64,000 nt of DNA from CAWAND01 sp963727915 (GTDB lineage: Bacteria > Chloroflexota > Anaerolineae > Anaerolineales > E44-bin32): positions 310,001 to 374,000 of the forward strand of contig CAVSID010000001.1 of NCBI GenBank assembly GCA_963727915.1. Reading direction: 5' to 3'. Below the pieces are notes generated by a model. The model did not search any database, was not told where the DNA came from, and was given only the letters and a program-made list of their open reading frames with translations. Each line of letters starts with the position of its first letter. Position 1 is the first letter of the stretch. This document shows, one piece after another, positions 51,045 through 59,766 of this stretch. The translations under genes were made by a program, and so were the position numbers.

Positions 51045-51827
51045 TCAGGGCACCTGGTCGCATGTCACCCGGCCAGGAGTGGGCGTAGCCGGGGTCGAGT
51101 TGCCCACGAATAGGATACCAATCGACTCGATTGGGGGCTCGTTGCGCCAGCCGCAGTCCGGCGGTGAGAATCGGTAGCCTTCCAACTCGGGTCCGAAGGA
51201 CACCTCGGCCCCAATCGGGAGCCATACCGGATCAGGGAACAACTCGCCCTTGGTGTTCGTTGCCCCAAGATACTGTTTCGACTGGCCGGCGATCCAGTAG
51301 TAGAAGGGCACGTCGTCCATCAACACGCCGCCTCCAAGCCGAGGCTCGGCCGCCCACACGACTCCGACCGGATGACCGCCGGCGGTCTCACCCAGGTGGA
51401 TCCGCTCTGCGGCCCGAGCCCACATGCGCACCGGCCAAGCTTGGACGAAGTCGAGCGGCCACTCAGCGGTTTCGGCGTCCATGCGGGCCTTGACGCTCTG
51501 GGGGTAGAAGCTGGCAGCCGATCCCAGGGCGCGCACCTCCACCGTCACCCCTTGATCGACCGGAAGCGGATCCGAAAGGTACCGGCCGGCAGCGTCCGTG
51601 AGGGCCACGACTTTCGCATCCGTCTCCCCCAGCTTGGCACTGATCTCGACGCCTTTGAGACCGGTGCCATCCACACGGTCGGTCACCGTACCGCTCAGGA
51701 TCAATCCCGGCTCGGGTTGCGCCGGAACCGGCGCCCGGCAGGCCGCCAACAACACCGCTGCGGCGGCCAGCCCGCCCAGAACATCGGCCCGGCCCCAGCG
51801 CCTGAACCCTCGCCCGTTTGCGGCCAT
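51045..51827 (-). CDS. Lipoprotein with carboxypeptidase-regulatory-like domain
   Basis: Two hundred and sixty residues. The signal peptide ends LLAAC (about residue 30). A CarboxypepD_reg-like beta-sandwich follows at about 42-105 (SGTVTDRVDGTGLKGVEISA, VVALTDAAGRYLSDPLPVD). The C-terminal part (VSFGPELEGYRFSPPDCGWR) is unassigned. Palindrome copy 5 lies 19 bases upstream of the ATG. Confidence 0.75.
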   Translation of the reverse strand: MAANGRGFRRWGRADVLGGLAAAAVLLAACRAPVPAQPEPGLILSGTVTDRVDGTGLKGVEISAKLGETDAKVVALTDAAGRYLSDPLPVDQGVTVEVRALGSAASFYPQSVKARMDAETAEWPLDFVQAWPVRMWARAAERIHLGETAGGHPVGVVWAAEPRLGGGVLMDDVPFYYWIAGQSKQYLGATNTKGELFPDPVWLPIGAEVSFGPELEGYRFSPPDCGWRNEPPIESIGILFVGNSTPATPTPGRVTCDQVP

Positions 51828-51845
51828 CGGTCCATCCCCTACTGC

Positions 51846-51863
51846 TTGTGAAATATGTCACAA
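51846..51863. promoter_or_regulatory. Palindrome TTGTGA-N6-TCACAA (copy 5)
   Basis: Perfect copy, spacer AATATG, 19 bases upstream of the lipoprotein ATG (51827, minus). A TATACT directly adjoins it upstream on the minus strand, so it would overlap the transcription start, a position suited to repression. Confidence 0.6.
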
Positions 51864-51871
51864 GTATAGCA

Positions 51872-52110
51872 TCGGGGCGAGCCGCCAGCGGCACCGAAGC
51901 CATCGCTCCGGCGTGAGATCTCGAAACGATTGCCACACCCCCCATGTCATGGCGAGGCGCCAACTGCGCCGAAGCCATCGTTCCGGCATGAGATCTTGGA
52001 ACGATTGCCCCACACCCCATGTCATGGCGAGGCGCCAGCGGCGCCGAAGCCATCGTTCCGGCGTCAGGTCTTGGAACGATTGCCACGCTCGCTTCGCTCG
52101 CTCGCCAGGA
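51872..52110. repeat. Three tandem ~75-base REP-like units
   Basis: Three diverged copies with 75-base period, each containing TCATGGCGAGGCGCCAnc, GCCGAAGCCATCGTTCCGG and TTGGAACGATTGCC-like blocks (units start near 51872, 51947 and 52022). The last unit ends in CGCTCGCTTCGCTCGCTCGC, the inverse of the GCGAGCGAGCGGAGCG core at 22988. Palindromic intergenic repeats of this kind (GTCATTGCGAG...) are dispersed in many genomes. Confidence 0.7.
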
Positions 52111-52190
52111 CACGGATTGGGGGAGAACTCGCACTAGGTGCCGGAAGCCTGAGGCTCAGCGCTCATTGCTCAGTGCTCAGCCCTGGCGGC

Positions 52191-52799
52191 TCACATCTCC
52201 TGCCGACCCTCCAACGCCTGAGAGAGCGTGCCCGAATCGGCGTATTCCAGATCCCCGCCGGAGGGAAGCCCGCGAGCCAGCCGCGTGATCTTTAGCTTCC
52301 GACCCTCCAGCCGGCGCTTGAGGTACATAGCCGTGGCTTCGCCTTCCATCGTGGGATTGGTTGCCAGGATCAACTCCTGGAATGGTTGATGCTCGAGGCG
52401 TTGGACCAATTCGTCGATGCGCAGGTCCTCGGGACCGATCCCCTCCACCGGGGAGATCGCTCCATGAAGCACGTGATAGCGGCCGCGGAACAGACCCGTC
52501 CGATCGATGGCGACCACGTCCAAGGGCTCCTCGACCACACACACGACACTGGACTCACGCGAAGTGTCCTGGCAGATGGCACATGGATCTTGATCAATTC
52601 CGGTGATGTTGAAGCAGATCGAGCACAGTCGTGTCCCCAGGGCCATGGCCTTCAGGGCTGCTGCCAGCTCCTCCGCTTCGGCGTCTGAGCCCCGCAAAAG
52701 ATGGAACGTCAGCCGGGATGCCGTCTTGGGGCCAATGCCGGGCAGTCGGGAGAAGGCCTCGATCAGCCGCTCGACGACCGGCGGCACACTGGCGCTCAA
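52191..52799 (-). CDS. recR: Recombination mediator RecR
   Basis: Two hundred and two residues, normal length. N-terminal helix-hairpin-helix (LPGIGPKTASRLTFHLL), zinc finger C-x2-C...C-x2-C (LCSICFN...PCAIC), Toprim domain (VCVVEEPLDVVAIDRTGLF, EELILATNPTMEGEATA) and the C-terminal Walker-like RGLPSGGDLEYAD. TTG 52799 overlaps the stop of ybaB (TTGA). Works with RecF/RecO in gap repair. Part of the dnaX-ybaB-recR operon, a conserved order. Confidence 0.97.
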   Translation of the reverse strand: MSASVPPVVERLIEAFSRLPGIGPKTASRLTFHLLRGSDAEAEELAAALKAMALGTRLCSICFNITGIDQDPCAICQDTSRESSVVCVVEEPLDVVAIDRTGLFRGRYHVLHGAISPVEGIGPEDLRIDELVQRLEHQPFQELILATNPTMEGEATAMYLKRRLEGRKLKITRLARGLPSGGDLEYADSGTLSQALEGRQEM

Positions 52800-53128
52800 C
52801 CGAACAGGCCTCCACTCCCAAGTCCGCCGGCCAGGGGACCGAGTCGCTCAGCAGTGAGAGCATGAGCCTTCTCAATGGCCTGGTTGACAGCTGTCAGTAC
52901 AGCATCCTGGAGAAGATCGGCGTCTCCAGAGGCGAAAATCCCGGGGTCGATTTCCACAGCGCGGCACACCTGACTGCCAGTCATCACGACTTTGACCGCC
53001 CCGCCCCCCGCACTGGCTTCGACGGTTTCTTCCGCCAGCGCCGCCTGGGCCTGCTCAAGCTGGGTCTGCACGTTCCGCAGCTGGCCCAACATATCCTTCA
53101 TGGATGGCTTTGCTCGTCCTTTGCTCAC
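52796..53128 (-). CDS. ybaB: YbaB/EbfC nucleoid-associated protein
   Basis: About 110 residues. GTG 53128 gives MSKGRAKPSMKDMLGQLRNV, the usual family opening. QAQAALAEETVEASAGGGAV and VVMTGSQVCRAVEIDPGIF are the conserved strands, with a Gly-rich tail (LAGGLGSGGLFG). It binds DNA as a dimer and sits between dnaX and recR as in most bacteria; it is coupled to recR by a 4-base overlap. Confidence 0.93.
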   Translation of the reverse strand: MSKGRAKPSMKDMLGQLRNVQTQLEQAQAALAEETVEASAGGGAVKVVMTGSQVCRAVEIDPGIFASGDADLLQDAVLTAVNQAIEKAHALTAERLGPLAGGLGSGGLFG

Positions 53129-53170
53129 ACCCCTCACCTTTCCGCACCGTCTCCGCTGCCGGAGACCGAC

Positions 53171-54818
53171 TCAGGTTTCGCTTGGCTCCGACGAGCCGCC
53201 TGCCTCGGCATCCAACTCCGAAACCTCGGCCCCCAGCTCCCGGAGCGCCGTATCCACCATGCCACCATCTTCTACCAACGGCCCGCCTGGCGCAGGTTCG
53301 GCCCCTTCCCATTGTTCGGAAAGCACGCACTGTACCCCCATCGGCCGGCCGAGGACGTGCTCCAGTGCAGCTGACACTTGTTTCAGCGTTTCGCCCTTCT
53401 CCATCTTCTCGCGAAGCAAATCGCTGGCGAATCCGATGATCAGCTGGTCGTTCTTGAGCGCCAGGGGTTGTCCTGAATTGAGCAGAGCCTGAGCCCTGGG
53501 TTCGCGTTCGAATGTCGCCGCCAGGATCTCGCGCCATCGATCCAGAACGGTCTGGAAGCTCAGGGGTCCTGAGGGCGCCGGGGTTGGCGTCGCCGGATCG
53601 TCTGCGTCAGCGGCAGCGGGTTTCTTCACCGCGCGGGGCGGCGCTGGCGCCGTGCTTCTCGGCTCAGGCGCCGGCGATGCTGCCCTTGAAGGAGCAGATG
53701 AGTGCGCATCTGGCAACTTCGGTGGTGCGACCACTTTCGAGGGGCTCTCCAGTGATTCGAGGAACGCTAGCTCCAATGGCAACGCCGGCTGCCAGTTCGA
53801 TCGGCCCTCACGCGCCGCGCCGCTGAAGGCCTCCAGTCCGGCCAGCAGCCGCGCCAGGCTCACCCCACCGGCGGCCTGTTCCAGTCGCACGCGCGTTTCC
53901 GCCCCCACCTCCAGCAGGTCATCGTTGCCCATCTTAAGCATCAGGATGTTGCGCAGATAGTCAACCGTCTGGCGAGCCAATTGCCGCGCGTCCGCCCCGC
54001 CATCGAGGGCCTGAGTCAATCAGAGTCAGGCCTTGCTTGGACTCGGATTCGATCCAGGCTGTCACCAGCGCCTGGACAGCCTGGCTGGCCGCCGTGCCCA
54101 GTACCGTTTGCACGGTCTGGATCGTCACAGTCTCACCCGTGGAAGCCAGCTGGTCGAGCAGCGAGATCGCGTCGCGGAAGCTGCCCGTCGCCTGCCGAGC
54201 GATGACTTCCAGCGCCGCTGGCTCGGCGTCGATGGCTTCATTCGCCACCTGCTGTGCCAGATAGTCTGAGATCACTTTGACCGGCAAGCGGCGGAACTCA
54301 TGCCGCTGGCATCGAGAAATAACCGTGGCCGGGATTTTGTGCACCTCAGTCGTGGCCAGGACGAAAATGGCGTGATCGGGTGGCTCTTCCAGCGTCTTCA
54401 ACAATGCGTTGAAGGCTGCTGTGGAAAGCATGTGCACTTCATCCACGATGTACACTTTGGCCCGGCCTTGGCTGGGCGAGAAGTTGATCTTGTCCCGAAG
54501 ATCGCGCACGTCTTCCACACTCGTGTTGGATGCGGCGTCGATCTCGATCAAGTCAAGAAACCGCCCCTCGTTCACCGCCGTGCAGGGCGAGCACTTGTTG
54601 CAGGGCCGATCGGCCGGGTCATCCGCCAGGCAGTTGATCGCTTTTGCTAGCAAGCGGGCCGTGCTGGTCTTGCCGGTTCCGCGTGGTCCGGCGAACAGGT
54701 AGGCGTGGGCCACCCGCTCACCCCTAACGGCATTCCGCAGGGTCTGGATCACCTGGGGTTGGCCCACCACTTCGTCCCATGTTTGGGGCCGCCACTTTCG
54801 ATACAGGGCTTGGGCCAT
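53171..54818 (-). CDS. dnaX: DNA polymerase III subunit gamma/tau, one frameshift
   Basis: Clamp-loader ATPase. The ATG at 54818 starts MAQALYRKWRPQTWDEVVGQ. Walker A is GPRGTGKTS (residues ~43-51); the zinc-binding Cys cluster is CLADDPADRPCNKCSPC; Walker B is VDEVHML; sensor 1 is ATTEVHKIPATVISRC. Near 54010 (about residue 270) the frame shifts. Removing one T there gives LTLIDQALDGGADARQLARQ and an uninterrupted domain III and tau-like C-terminus. No A/T-rich slippery run is present, and the position is inside domain III, so this is not the programmed gamma/tau frameshift; a sequence error is most likely because the gene is essential. Confidence 0.93.
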
Positions 54819-55005
54819 CTATCGCTCGCTTAGGATAGGAGGGTCGTCCTTCGACCCGATGGTGTTGCCCGCCATCGGGTGCAGGACGAGGTCGCACCGG
54901 CCGAGGAGCCGAGTTTATCAGACGGACATGCCCCATGCAAGTTGGGGCGTTCCGGCCACGCCTGAAGTGCTATAATCACCACGACTTGAGAAAGGAAAGG
55001 TCCGA

Positions 55006-55206
55006 ATGCCCTCTAATTTCGGCGCACCGGAACTGATCATCGTCCTCGTCGTTGTGCTGCTCGTCTTCGGTGTCGGTCGACTGAGCCGCATCGGCGGAGA
55101 GATGGGAAGTGCCATCCGCGAATTTCGGCGGGGCCTCCAGGGTGATGAGCCCGCCAAAAAGGCAGACGACAAGCCCACCGAGGGTGAGACCGACGGCAAG
55201 TCCTGA
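55006..55206 (+). CDS. tatA: Twin-arginine translocase subunit TatA/E
   Basis: Sixty-six residues. One N-terminal helix (PELIIVLVVVLLVFGVGRL) with the FG hinge, an amphipathic helix (SRIGGEMGSAIREFRRGLQG) and a charged tail. A TATAAT at 54971-54976 lies 30 bases upstream and AAAGGAAAGG is the ribosome site. TatB/TatC genes are not nearby. A terminator follows. Confidence 0.95.
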   Translation: MPSNFGAPELIIVLVVVLLVFGVGRLSRIGGEMGSAIREFRRGLQGDEPAKKADDKPTEGETDGKS

Positions 55207-55256
55207 TCGTGTCGATCCGGCTTGTGGGCCGAGATCTCTCTCCCATCAAAAGCAGA

Positions 55257-55285
55257 CCGGCCCCAAGGGCCGGTTTTGATTTTCT
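55257..55285 (+). terminator. Rho-independent terminator after tatA
   Basis: Stem CCGGCCC-caa-GGGCCGG (55257-55273) followed by TTTTGATTTT. On the minus strand the same hairpin is followed by TCTGCTTTTG, so it may also stop the converging LysM gene. Confidence 0.85.
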
Positions 55286-55306
55286 CGCGGGCCGCCGTGA
55301 AAAGGT

Positions 55307-56053
55307 TCAGTTGGCTGGGATCTGAAACGTCGATTGCACCTTGCCGGTGTTGTCCCTCAGCGTGATGATCTTCCCCGGCAGCCAGACCGCTTCGCTCAAC
55401 CCCCAATAAAGATCGATCACCGTATCGGTTCCGGCCCGAGTGTGAATGCTGACGGCGCCATCGTGGAGTGTGAAGGCAGGAAAGGTGTAGGCGTGTCCCT
55501 GGCCGTCATCCAGCGTCCATCCGGCCATATCTGCCACCCCACCGGAGTTAAGCAGTCGCACCGCCTCCGAGTCCAGGTCGCCGGCGCCTGTCACGCCTCG
55601 GACGTCGACCGCCGGGGCATCCTGGCTGATGGTAGCGGTCGGCGTGGGTCCGGTCCCGTTCTGGTTTGAGCCCTCCGAGCTGGCGGCACCCGGCGTTACG
55701 GGGACGATCAGAATCTGGCCGGCACTGAGAGTGTCGGGGTTGGTCAGTTTGTTGGCCTTCATGAGAGCGTCGATGGAGATCCCCAATTCGACGGCGATGT
55801 CCCCCATGGTGTCACCCGGGCGGACGACGTAGGTAACCGGAGTGGGCGTCGGCACGGGTGTCAGCGTCTTGGTGGGGACCAGGCTGGCCGCCACGGACAT
55901 GGCATCCATCGTGCCTGTGGGATGAATGACTGGCGCCGGCCGGCCCCTGCCCCAAATCAGAAGGACGCCCAGCATCGTGAGCGCCGATATGATGACATTC
56001 AGGATCAGATAGGGGAGATACTGCCGCCAGCCGGATCGACGAACGCTGCCCAT
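55307..56053 (-). CDS. LysM and lamin-tail domain membrane-anchored protein
   Basis: Two hundred and forty-eight residues. N-terminal anchor helix at about 13-35, Thr/Pro-rich linker, a LysM domain at about 74-120 (TYVVRPGDTMGDIAVELGIS, NPDTLSAGQILIVP) for peptidoglycan binding, a second linker, then a lamin-tail-like beta domain at about 145-248 (EAVRLLNSGGVADMAGWTLD, LPGKIITLRDNTGKV). Likely attached to the cell envelope. Found in many Anaerolineae genomes to my recollection. Confidence 0.87.
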   Translation of the reverse strand: MGSVRRSGWRQYLPYLILNVIISALTMLGVLLIWGRGRPAPVIHPTGTMDAMSVAASLVPTKTLTPVPTPTPVTYVVRPGDTMGDIAVELGISIDALMKANKLTNPDTLSAGQILIVPVTPGAASSEGSNQNGTGPTPTATISQDAPAVDVRGVTGAGDLDSEAVRLLNSGGVADMAGWTLDDGQGHAYTFPAFTLHDGAVSIHTRAGTDTVIDLYWGLSEAVWLPGKIITLRDNTGKVQSTFQIPAN

Positions 56054-56091
56054 GGCCGCGCGATCATAGCACAGGTGAGGCTAAAACGGAA

Positions 56092-56120
56092 TTGACCGCT
56101 GCCTTGCGCCCACCTAGAAT
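56092..56120 (+). promoter_or_regulatory. Promoter of the NYN-domain gene
   Basis: TTGACC (56092-56097), 17 bases, TAGAAT (56115-56120). Start near 56127, only about three bases before ATG 56130, again suggesting a leaderless mRNA. Confidence 0.55.
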
Positions 56121-56129
56121 TGGTGATCC

Positions 56130-56615
56130 ATGCCCTACATTATCGATGGCCACAACCTGATCGGCAAGCTGCACGGGATCGAGCTCTCCGACCCCGAGGA
56201 TGAGCGTCGACTGGCCGAAGAGCTCCAAGGATTTGCCCACCGCACGCGGCGCAGGCTGACGATCTATTTCGACCGAGGTACCCCCGGTGGACGGGATATA
56301 CGCGCCGGGCTGGTGTCTCTGATCTTCGTCTCCGGCCGTACCGCCGATCAGGCTATTGCCGCCCACTTGGGGCGTCTCAGGGGTGATGCGAGGAACTGGA
56401 CAGTGGTCTCTTCCGACCGCGAGGTCCAGGCCGAAGCGCACGCCGCCGGCGCCCGAGTACTATCAAGCGAAGTCTTCGCCAAGATGCTGGCTGATGCAGG
56501 TGACCAAGGGGTGACCGACAGGGAGGCGCCGGCCATGACGGAGGATGAAATCGCAGAATGGGAGGTGCTTTTCAGCCACCGCAAGACGGGCGGCGGTCGC
56601 TCATCGAAATCTTAG
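56130..56615 (+). CDS. NYN/PIN-like RNase (YacP-type)
   Basis: One hundred and sixty-one residues. The first strand carries the metal-binding Asp (YIIDGHNLIGKL). Further acidic positions are in IYFDRGTPGG, ADQAIAAHLGRLR and VVSSDREVQAEAHAAGARVL, as in YacP/Rae1-type NYN nucleases. Cytoplasmic RNA endonuclease by family. No ribosome site precedes the ATG, in line with the leaderless promoter. Confidence 0.87.
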   Translation: MPYIIDGHNLIGKLHGIELSDPEDERRLAEELQGFAHRTRRRLTIYFDRGTPGGRDIRAGLVSLIFVSGRTADQAIAAHLGRLRGDARNWTVVSSDREVQAEAHAAGARVLSSEVFAKMLADAGDQGVTDREAPAMTEDEIAEWEVLFSHRKTGGGRSSKS

Positions 56616-56645
56616 CAAGCCTTAATCAACATCTGGGGTGTCGGG

Positions 56646-56805
56646 TGCTATCATGTTTTGCGGATGGCCCGGCTCTCCCCCCAGTGCTGGTATCCGGGAC
56701 CATCTTAGGGAGCAATCCTGCCGATCTCATACTCCCCTGTGAATTGGCAGGCCCCTAACAGCCAGGACCGCCGGATGCGACCCCTCAGTCCGGCGGTTCC
56801 TTTTT
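56646..56805 (+). ncRNA. Candidate structured small RNA with terminator
   Basis: Extended -10 TGCTATCAT (56646-56654), then from about 56661 three nested hairpins. Stem 1: GATGG+CCCGG (56663-56672) with CCGGG+CCATC (56694-56704, one bulged A). Stem 2: TTAGGG (56705-56710) with CCCTAA (56753-56758), inner CCTGCC (56717-56722) with GGCAGG (56746-56751). Stem 3: GGA+CCGCCGGA (56765-56775) with TCCGGCGG+TCC (56789-56800), followed by TTTTT. No plus-strand gene follows, so it is not a leader. No known RNA class was recognised. Confidence 0.55.
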
Positions 56806-56853
56806 AATACGCACGTTTGATTGTCGAAGATTTGGGGCGTGGGCTGCGCGGAT

Positions 56854-57660
56854 CTACTCCAGTTCGGCGAGCTCAAGCTCCAATTCCACGATCTCTCTAC
56901 GAAGGTCAGCCGCCATATCCGCTAGCATGTCCCGCCCTTCGCGTCGGGCGATGCTGGCGTCCAACATCAGCTTGACCTCGGCCGAACGGGTCAACCGCCC
57001 CACTTCGGCCTGCAGCTTGGAAATGACGGCATCCAGCCGCTTGACCTCGCGCCGCAGCTCGACCAGCACCTGCTCACGGCTCTTCTCCGGGCCGCTCTCC
57101 GGGCGATCTTCCCGGCCGGAGAGCTTGCGCAGCGCTTCGAGGTCGCCATCGGCGTACGCCTGATTCACCTCCGCCATCACCTTCTCGCGCCATTTCTTTT
57201 CCTCCGGATCGCTGGTGAGATCGGGATGGAAGCGTTTGGCCAGGGCCCTGTACTCGGCCTTGATCTGGCTCTTGGCGGCGGCATCGGGTTCCGGCTTGTT
57301 GACTTTGGCCGGCCCCGCTGGCGGCTTACGCCAGGTGCGTTCGTACTGCGCAAATACGTCGGGCGGTGCGTCGTCCTCGGATTCAGCGCGCGCCCCCCAC
57401 TGGGCACGGCGCTCCGCCCGGTGCCGAGCCTGAGTCACTTCCTTGCGCAGGTCGCTCAACCGCGTTTGGAGCGGTCCGACGCGCCGAGCCATCTCAGCCT
57501 GGAAGCCGGCCAGCTCGGCGCGCATCTCAAACAGATCCAGCTCAAGCTCGGCCACCTGCTCTTGGCGCTGGCTGACCTGCGCGTCCAACTCGGCCAGCTC
57601 CGGATCTCTCGATCGGCGGAGGGCTTCACTCAGACTGCCGGAGCTGCGTCGACGAAACAT
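56854..57660 (-). CDS. J-domain protein with coiled coils
   Basis: Two hundred and sixty-eight residues. Coiled coil at about 20-85 (heptads in ELDAQVSQRQEQVAELELDL), a J-domain-like segment at about 125-180 with the diagnostic HPD in EYRALAKRFHPDLTSDPEEK, and a second coiled coil at about 200-268. The HPD motif stimulates Hsp70 (DnaK) ATPase in the family. No dnaK nearby; probably a specialised co-chaperone or structural protein. Confidence 0.8.
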   Translation of the reverse strand: MFRRRSSGSLSEALRRSRDPELAELDAQVSQRQEQVAELELDLFEMRAELAGFQAEMARRVGPLQTRLSDLRKEVTQARHRAERRAQWGARAESEDDAPPDVFAQYERTWRKPPAGPAKVNKPEPDAAAKSQIKAEYRALAKRFHPDLTSDPEEKKWREKVMAEVNQAYADGDLEALRKLSGREDRPESGPEKSREQVLVELRREVKRLDAVISKLQAEVGRLTRSAEVKLMLDASIARREGRDMLADMAADLRREIVELELELAELE

Positions 57661-57686
57661 CGAACTCCCCGGGAACTCGGGACTGG

Positions 57687-58352
57687 CTAGGGTTGGCGCA
57701 CCGTCAGGTTATCGAAATGGACCTCGGTGCCGTCCGACTCATACGAGGTGGCGGTCAGAGCGATAGCCCCCGACGAAAACGTGTCGTCCTGGGCCGACGC
57801 CAGGTGCTTGCCGTTCACGTACAGGTCGAAGCTGCTGCCATTGCACACAGCGCGCAGCTGGTTGGTGGCGTTGCCGGTGTTGATGGCGCTGGACTCCTGC
57901 CAATCCACCAGGGTCGAGTAGTTATCGCCATTGCCCAACAAGATGCTGTAGTTGCCATCACCGGAGATCAGGAGATAGTAGCCATCCCCGTTGTCCTGCG
58001 CCCGACACATGACGCCGTAGTCATTGTTGTTGTTGCCCGGCGCAAGGACTTGGGCGGCCTCAACTTCGATGTCCACATCGCTAAAGGACTGATCCCCGAT
58101 ACCCCACATCGTGGCCCCATCCCCGTCAGACGTGACGACGTACTTCCCAGCCTGATAGCCGACCTGCCCATGATCGTAGCTGCCGATTTCCCAACCTGAT
58201 CCCTGATCATCGAAGTTGTCTTGATAGAGAACCTGGGCGCTGGATGATGAGCCACCGCCTAAGCTGGTCGAGGAAATGACGTTGTTGAACAAGCTGCAGG
58301 AAAGCGATCCTGCGACCAGAAACCCGAGTGCAACCATCCACTTTTTGCGCAT
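57687..58352 (-). CDS. Lipoprotein with LamG/DUF1080-like beta domain
   Basis: Two hundred and twenty-one residues. ATG 58352 follows GAGGAG; lipobox LVAGSLSC at about residue 19. The mature part (VLYQDNFDDQGSGWEIGSYD, YGVMCRAQDNGDGYYLLISG, FDLYVNGKHLASAQDDTF, VHFDNLTVRQP) has the pattern of concanavalin/LamG-like sugar-binding folds common in Chloroflexota lipoproteins. Related in style to the C-terminal domain of the amidohydrolase at 30200. Confidence 0.78.
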   Translation of the reverse strand: MRKKWMVALGFLVAGSLSCSLFNNVISSTSLGGGSSSSAQVLYQDNFDDQGSGWEIGSYDHGQVGYQAGKYVVTSDGDGATMWGIGDQSFSDVDIEVEAAQVLAPGNNNNDYGVMCRAQDNGDGYYLLISGDGNYSILLGNGDNYSTLVDWQESSAINTGNATNQLRAVCNGSSFDLYVNGKHLASAQDDTFSSGAIALTATSYESDGTEVHFDNLTVRQP

Positions 58353-58390
58353 AGCTCCTCGCTTGGGGGGAGAATTCACCACCGCGCCTC

Positions 58391-58825
58391 TCAGCGCGTC
58401 CCCGTGATATAGTTTTCCAGCTGTTCGATCACGAACTCCTGCTCGGCGATCACCTCTTTGACGACGTCACCAATCGAGATGACTCCCACAACCTTGCCGT
58501 CCTCCAACACGGGAAGGTGGCGGATGCGTTTCTGCGTCATCAGCGCCATGCAAGCCTCGATCCGCTGATCCGGGCCGATGCAGACCACCTTGGGCGTCAT
58601 TACCTCGCTGACCGGCGTCTCGGCGGAACTCTTGCCATGCAGCACGATCTTGCGTGCGTAATCCCGCTCGGAGAAGATCCCCTCAAGGCTGTCACCTTCC
58701 ATCACCAGCAGGGCCCCGATGTCCCTCTCGGCCATCCGTTCCAGGGCTTCATAAACACTAACGTCCGGTCGGATCGACCACACCCGACTCCCCTTGACCT
58801 GCAGCAGATGTCTAACAGTCTCCAT
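58391..58825 (-). CDS. CBS-domain pair protein
   Basis: One hundred and forty-four residues made of two CBS motifs: VYEALERMAERDIGALLVME with GIFSERDYARKIVLHGKSS, and ACMALMTQKRIRHLPVLEDG with VVGVISIGDVVKEVI. Such stand-alone pairs bind adenosine nucleotides as regulatory modules. Palindrome copy 6 lies 40 bases upstream of its ATG. Confidence 0.92.
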   Translation of the reverse strand: METVRHLLQVKGSRVWSIRPDVSVYEALERMAERDIGALLVMEGDSLEGIFSERDYARKIVLHGKSSAETPVSEVMTPKVVCIGPDQRIEACMALMTQKRIRHLPVLEDGKVVGVISIGDVVKEVIAEQEFVIEQLENYITGTR

Positions 58826-58864
58826 GAGAACCCCTTTGCACGTCGCTCGGTCCGGGCCAGCAGT

Positions 58865-58882
58865 TTGTGAAATCTCTCACAA
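58865..58882. promoter_or_regulatory. Palindrome TTGTGA-N6-TCACAA (copy 6)
   Basis: Perfect copy, spacer AATCTC, 39 bases upstream of the CBS-protein ATG (58825, minus) and downstream of the methyltransferase gene. Confidence 0.6.
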
Positions 58883-59006
58883 TATGGGCCTTGGCGCGTA
58901 CACCAGGCGACGTTGAAAGGGGATTGCGCTGTGCGGCCAAGCCAGCGTAGGAGTCGCACGCCGGCCACTCGCTTGTGTGCGAACAAGCGGCCGGTGAAAC
59001 TTCATT

Positions 59007-59708
59007 CTACCCAGCCATCCAAGTCCGGGCAAATCTTCTGGGACTTACACGTCGGAACACAACCATCTGCCAGATGGCCTCCCGCCGGCGAAAGATCGCT
59101 TCCAGACCGTTGGCCTCGGCAATGCTCTCGATCACTTCCGGCGGGTGAACAAAGACGCGGAACGCATTCCGGCTCAGCCACATAACGGCGTTGATTCCCC
59201 AGGCGCCCGCTCTGGTCCACCAGGTGCGGCGCGGAATGACCAACCCGTAGAAGCGTCCCGCCCTGGCCGAGGACAGCCCGACCAAACTGGGCATGTCCGG
59301 GTAGCAGCAGATGACCCGGTCCAAGCAGACGACATCCGCCTCGTCCAGGACCGGAGCGAGCTCGACGAAGTCACCGTGCTGCCAGGCCACTCGGTCCGCC
59401 AACCCCCGATCGTCCGCCTCACGCTGCGCAGCCTGGAGGAAGGCGGATGAGGCCTCCACTAGCGTGGCCGACCTGGCGCCGGCCTCCAGCAGGCGAAGGG
59501 CAATGCCCCCCAGGCCACCCCCGATGTCCATCACCGTCGAACCATCGATCCCCAAACCTTCGAGGCACTCGATGAGCCACACCGTGGTCCGATCTAGCCC
59601 ATCACGGTGCAACTGCTCGCGCCGTCTCTCGGCCGAGCGATCGTTGAACGTCGTTTCGACGGCCAAGCAGTGTGTACACGGCATGCTGAACAACGCCTCC
59701 AGATCCAT
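59007..59708 (-). CDS. Class I SAM-dependent methyltransferase
   Basis: Two hundred and thirty-three residues. Motif I VMDIGGGLGGIALRLLEAGA, strand-2 acidic end LVEASSAFL, motif IV VVCLDRVICCYPDM. The N-terminus has a Cys pair in SMPCTHCLAVETTFNDR and RREQLHRDGLDRTTVWL, a pattern seen in a group related to magnesium-protoporphyrin methyltransferases. A bulky C-terminus (TWWTRAGAWGINAVMWLSRN) suggests membrane contact. Substrate unknown. Confidence 0.88.
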   Translation of the reverse strand: MDLEALFSMPCTHCLAVETTFNDRSAERRREQLHRDGLDRTTVWLIECLEGLGIDGSTVMDIGGGLGGIALRLLEAGARSATLVEASSAFLQAAQREADDRGLADRVAWQHGDFVELAPVLDEADVVCLDRVICCYPDMPSLVGLSSARAGRFYGLVIPRRTWWTRAGAWGINAVMWLSRNAFRVFVHPPEVIESIAEANGLEAIFRRREAIWQMVVFRRVSPRRFARTWMAG

Positions 59709-59766
59709 CGACTCTAGGCGAAAAAACCTCGCCGGTCAACGACCGATTGGAGTCCAGCCCCACCAA

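Noticed and set aside
53990..54040. Programmed gamma/tau frameshift in dnaX
   Set aside because: No A-AAA-AAG-like slippery run or stimulatory stem is seen, and the shift is within domain III rather than after it; deleting one T restores a normal protein.
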